A DNA stretch of 5,254 nucleotides, from assembly GCA_002293275.1 (NCBI GenBank), contig DBCX01000028.1, positions 1-5,254 of the forward strand, given 5' to 3'. The position numbers and the translations under genes are program-made. Positions 5,254 to 5,254 of the stretch are shown piece after piece. Position 1 is the stretch's first letter; every line of letters starts with the position of its first letter. Under the pieces are notes generated by a model, which was not told the origin of the DNA, made no database searches, and worked only from the letters and a program-made list of their open reading frames with translations. The stretch is from Cyanobacteria bacterium UBA947. GTDB lineage: Bacteria > Cyanobacteriota > Vampirovibrionia > Gastranaerophilales > Gastranaerophilaceae.

Positions 5254-5254
5254 G

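Overview
The window is a compact stretch of bacterial chromosome with eight intact genes and almost no spare DNA. Start contexts mix Shine-Dalgarno (SD) led genes with others lacking an SD. TGA is an ordinary stop codon (scpB, the radical SAM gene, cdd, comF), so this is not a recoded lineage. ScpB and ComF point to a bacterium. GC content is moderate except for an AT-rich left end (about 33% over the first 226 bases by hand count). No rRNA or lineage-specific marker is present, so I do not name a phylum. No tRNA, rRNA, CRISPR array, insertion sequence or phage gene was seen.

Left part, plus strand (34-1970): a small AT-rich gene of unknown function runs 26 bases into scpB, which encodes the kleisin-associated subunit of the SMC chromosome-condensation complex. 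scpB overlaps by 8 bases a gene for an exported matrixin-like zinc metalloprotease with TPR-like repeats. This block converges on the minus-strand block, with 41 bases between the stop codons.

Right part, minus strand, read from right to left (5241-2012): comF (phosphoribosyltransferase-like, DNA-uptake family) is coupled through an ATGA overlap to an unrecognised 105-residue protein. After a 98-base gap come a radical SAM enzyme with a second, C-terminal cysteine cluster, a cytidine deaminase (cdd), a 64-residue zinc-ribbon protein starting at TTG, and a 5,10-methylenetetrahydrofolate reductase (metF). The last three overlap one another by 10 and 14 bases, which suggests one transcript with translational coupling. 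Cdd belongs to pyrimidine salvage and MetF to one-carbon/methionine metabolism; no single pathway obviously unites the cluster.

The most interesting signal is regulatory. scpB and cdd have no SD but carry a TGn-extended -10 box (TGGTACAAT and TGATATAAT) ending exactly 7 bases before the ATG. comF has TAATAT ending 6 bases before its ATG. This geometry predicts leaderless mRNAs. The radical SAM gene instead has a strong SD that could be masked by an upstream anti-SD, but only in transcripts that begin further upstream than its own predicted promoter. I see no clear evidence of a wholly new multi-gene system.
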